From contig NZ_KB849800.1 of assembly GCF_000369065.1 (NCBI RefSeq), positions 323,999 through 387,998 on the forward strand: a DNA stretch of 64,000 nucleotides, given 5' to 3'. This stretch comes from Acinetobacter haemolyticus CIP 64.3 = MTCC 9819 (lineage in GTDB: Bacteria > Pseudomonadota > Gammaproteobacteria > Pseudomonadales > Moraxellaceae). Position numbers and translations under genes: made by a program. Of this stretch, positions 63,434 to 64,000 are shown in pieces (the stretch's first letter is position 1; each line of letters opens with the position of its first letter). The notes under the pieces are model-generated. The model saw only the letters and a program-made list of their open reading frames with translations. It ran no database searches and was not told where the DNA came from.

Positions 63434-64000
63434 GTTCATGGCGGCATACGCCATTTAGAAAAAGATTAGAATAAGCATCAAGCCGACTAATGAGTTCATG
63501 GCGGCATACGCCATTTAGAAATCAAGTAATAACTTAACACCCTCAACAGCTGCGTTCATGGCGGCATACGCCATTTAGAAATTCTCGTCATGAAGGTTTT
63601 GGAGAAATGCTTTGTTCATGGCGGCATACGCCATTTAGAAAAGAAAGCGTGGACTCCCCGAAAGTCGAATTTTGTTCATGGCGGCATACGCCATTTAGAA
63701 ATCTTAGGGCATCAAATAAGCTATGAGTTGCTTGTTCATGGCGGCATACGCCATTTAGAAAGAACGATCCAAACAATAACAATCCTAACAATCCGTTCAT
63801 GGCGGCATACGCCATTTAGAAATGCACCAATTGCACCTGCACCGATTGCTGTGTGTTCATGGCGGCATACGCCATTTAGAAAACCATATATGCCTAAAGA
63901 GCATTTACACCTAGGTTCATGGCGGCATACGCCATTTAGAAAAATCAAAAATCTATGATCAATGCACCAGTCGGGTTCATGGCGGCATACGCCATTTAGA
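63434..64000 (+). CRISPR. Type I-F CRISPR array, leader-proximal part (continues past window)
   Basis: Ten identical 28-bp repeats start at 63434, 63494, 63554, 63614, 63674, 63734, 63795, 63855, 63915 and 63975; the last is cut by the window after 26 bases. They begin GTTCATGGCGG and end CATTTAGAAA, with a GGCG/CGCC stem around a GCATA loop for Csy4. Nine spacers: eight of 32 bases and one of 33 (63762-63794). The repeats read in the same orientation as csy4, so the leader is on the left and transcription is plus. Uniform repeats suggest this is the younger end. Confidence 0.97.

Noticed and set aside
63588..63958. Open frames on both strands encoding repeated residues such as SWRHTPFR or FLNGVCRHEQ
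   Set aside because: They are translations of the CRISPR repeats and spacers, not genes.

Overview
The window is chromosomal DNA of an Acinetobacter species. The evidence is its AT-rich sequence, two 1087-bp elements matching ISAba125 in length, end sequence and outward TTGAAT box, an Acinetobacter-type I-F CRISPR repeat, and housekeeping genes typical of the genus (mtgA, ppk1, a cioAB-like bd oxidase, paired isocitrate dehydrogenases, a rluE-type synthase).

Layout. 1-12 kb is ordinary core genome: an FtsX-type permease (cut by the left edge), a VOC protein with a long structured 5' leader, rhomboid protease, mtgA, ppk1, nitronate monooxygenase, the cytochrome bd operon with a 36-residue DUF2474 partner, a DUF2946 protein and a VIT-type metal transporter. 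12-22.4 kb is an exopolysaccharide locus (TPR/beta-barrel protein, DUF4434-like lipoprotein, BcsB-like protein, processive GT2 synthase, two membrane proteins). It has been hit twice by IS66-family DNA: a complete 2491-bp copy sits inside the BcsB-like signal peptide (8-bp duplication GAGAGAGT), and a 737-bp deletion derivative sits 10 bp upstream of the first operon gene, with its own 8-bp duplication GTTTTAAT. 22.5-29.8 kb holds phrB, slyD, ndh, dacC, an M61 peptidase and a periplasmic HIUase-like protein. 29.8-38 kb carries the monomeric and dimeric NADP-isocitrate dehydrogenases. Two similar structured leader units precede the monomeric gene, and an IS3-family element has cut the first. 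An IS5-family copy and a rluE-type gene lie between the two dehydrogenases. 38-46.8 kb is ordinary again (PhzF, M16 peptidase, CaCA antiporter, CYTH-CHAD protein, DUF962).

46.8-64 kb is a type I-F CRISPR-Cas locus: cas1, cas2-3, csy1 (cas8f), csy2, csy3, csy4 and an array of at least ten repeats running off the window. csy1 is broken by an 8303-bp composite transposon of two directly repeated ISAba125 copies carrying a MacB-unrelated, YbhGFSR-like drug exporter (HlyD, tandem-ATPase, two ABC-2 permeases), a truncated TetR regulator and two small unknown genes. Outer 3-bp flanks are CTT/CTT, and removing the element plus one CTT restores a 414-residue Csy1 frame. cas1 also lacks ATG, GTG or TTG at its expected start. 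The locus therefore appears able to make crRNA (csy4, promoter and array are intact) but is probably unable to assemble a normal Csy complex.

The most notable observations are the interrupted I-F effector with its CTT/AAG flank pattern, the self-bounded mini-IS66 element, and the tandem structured leader of the monomeric icd gene.
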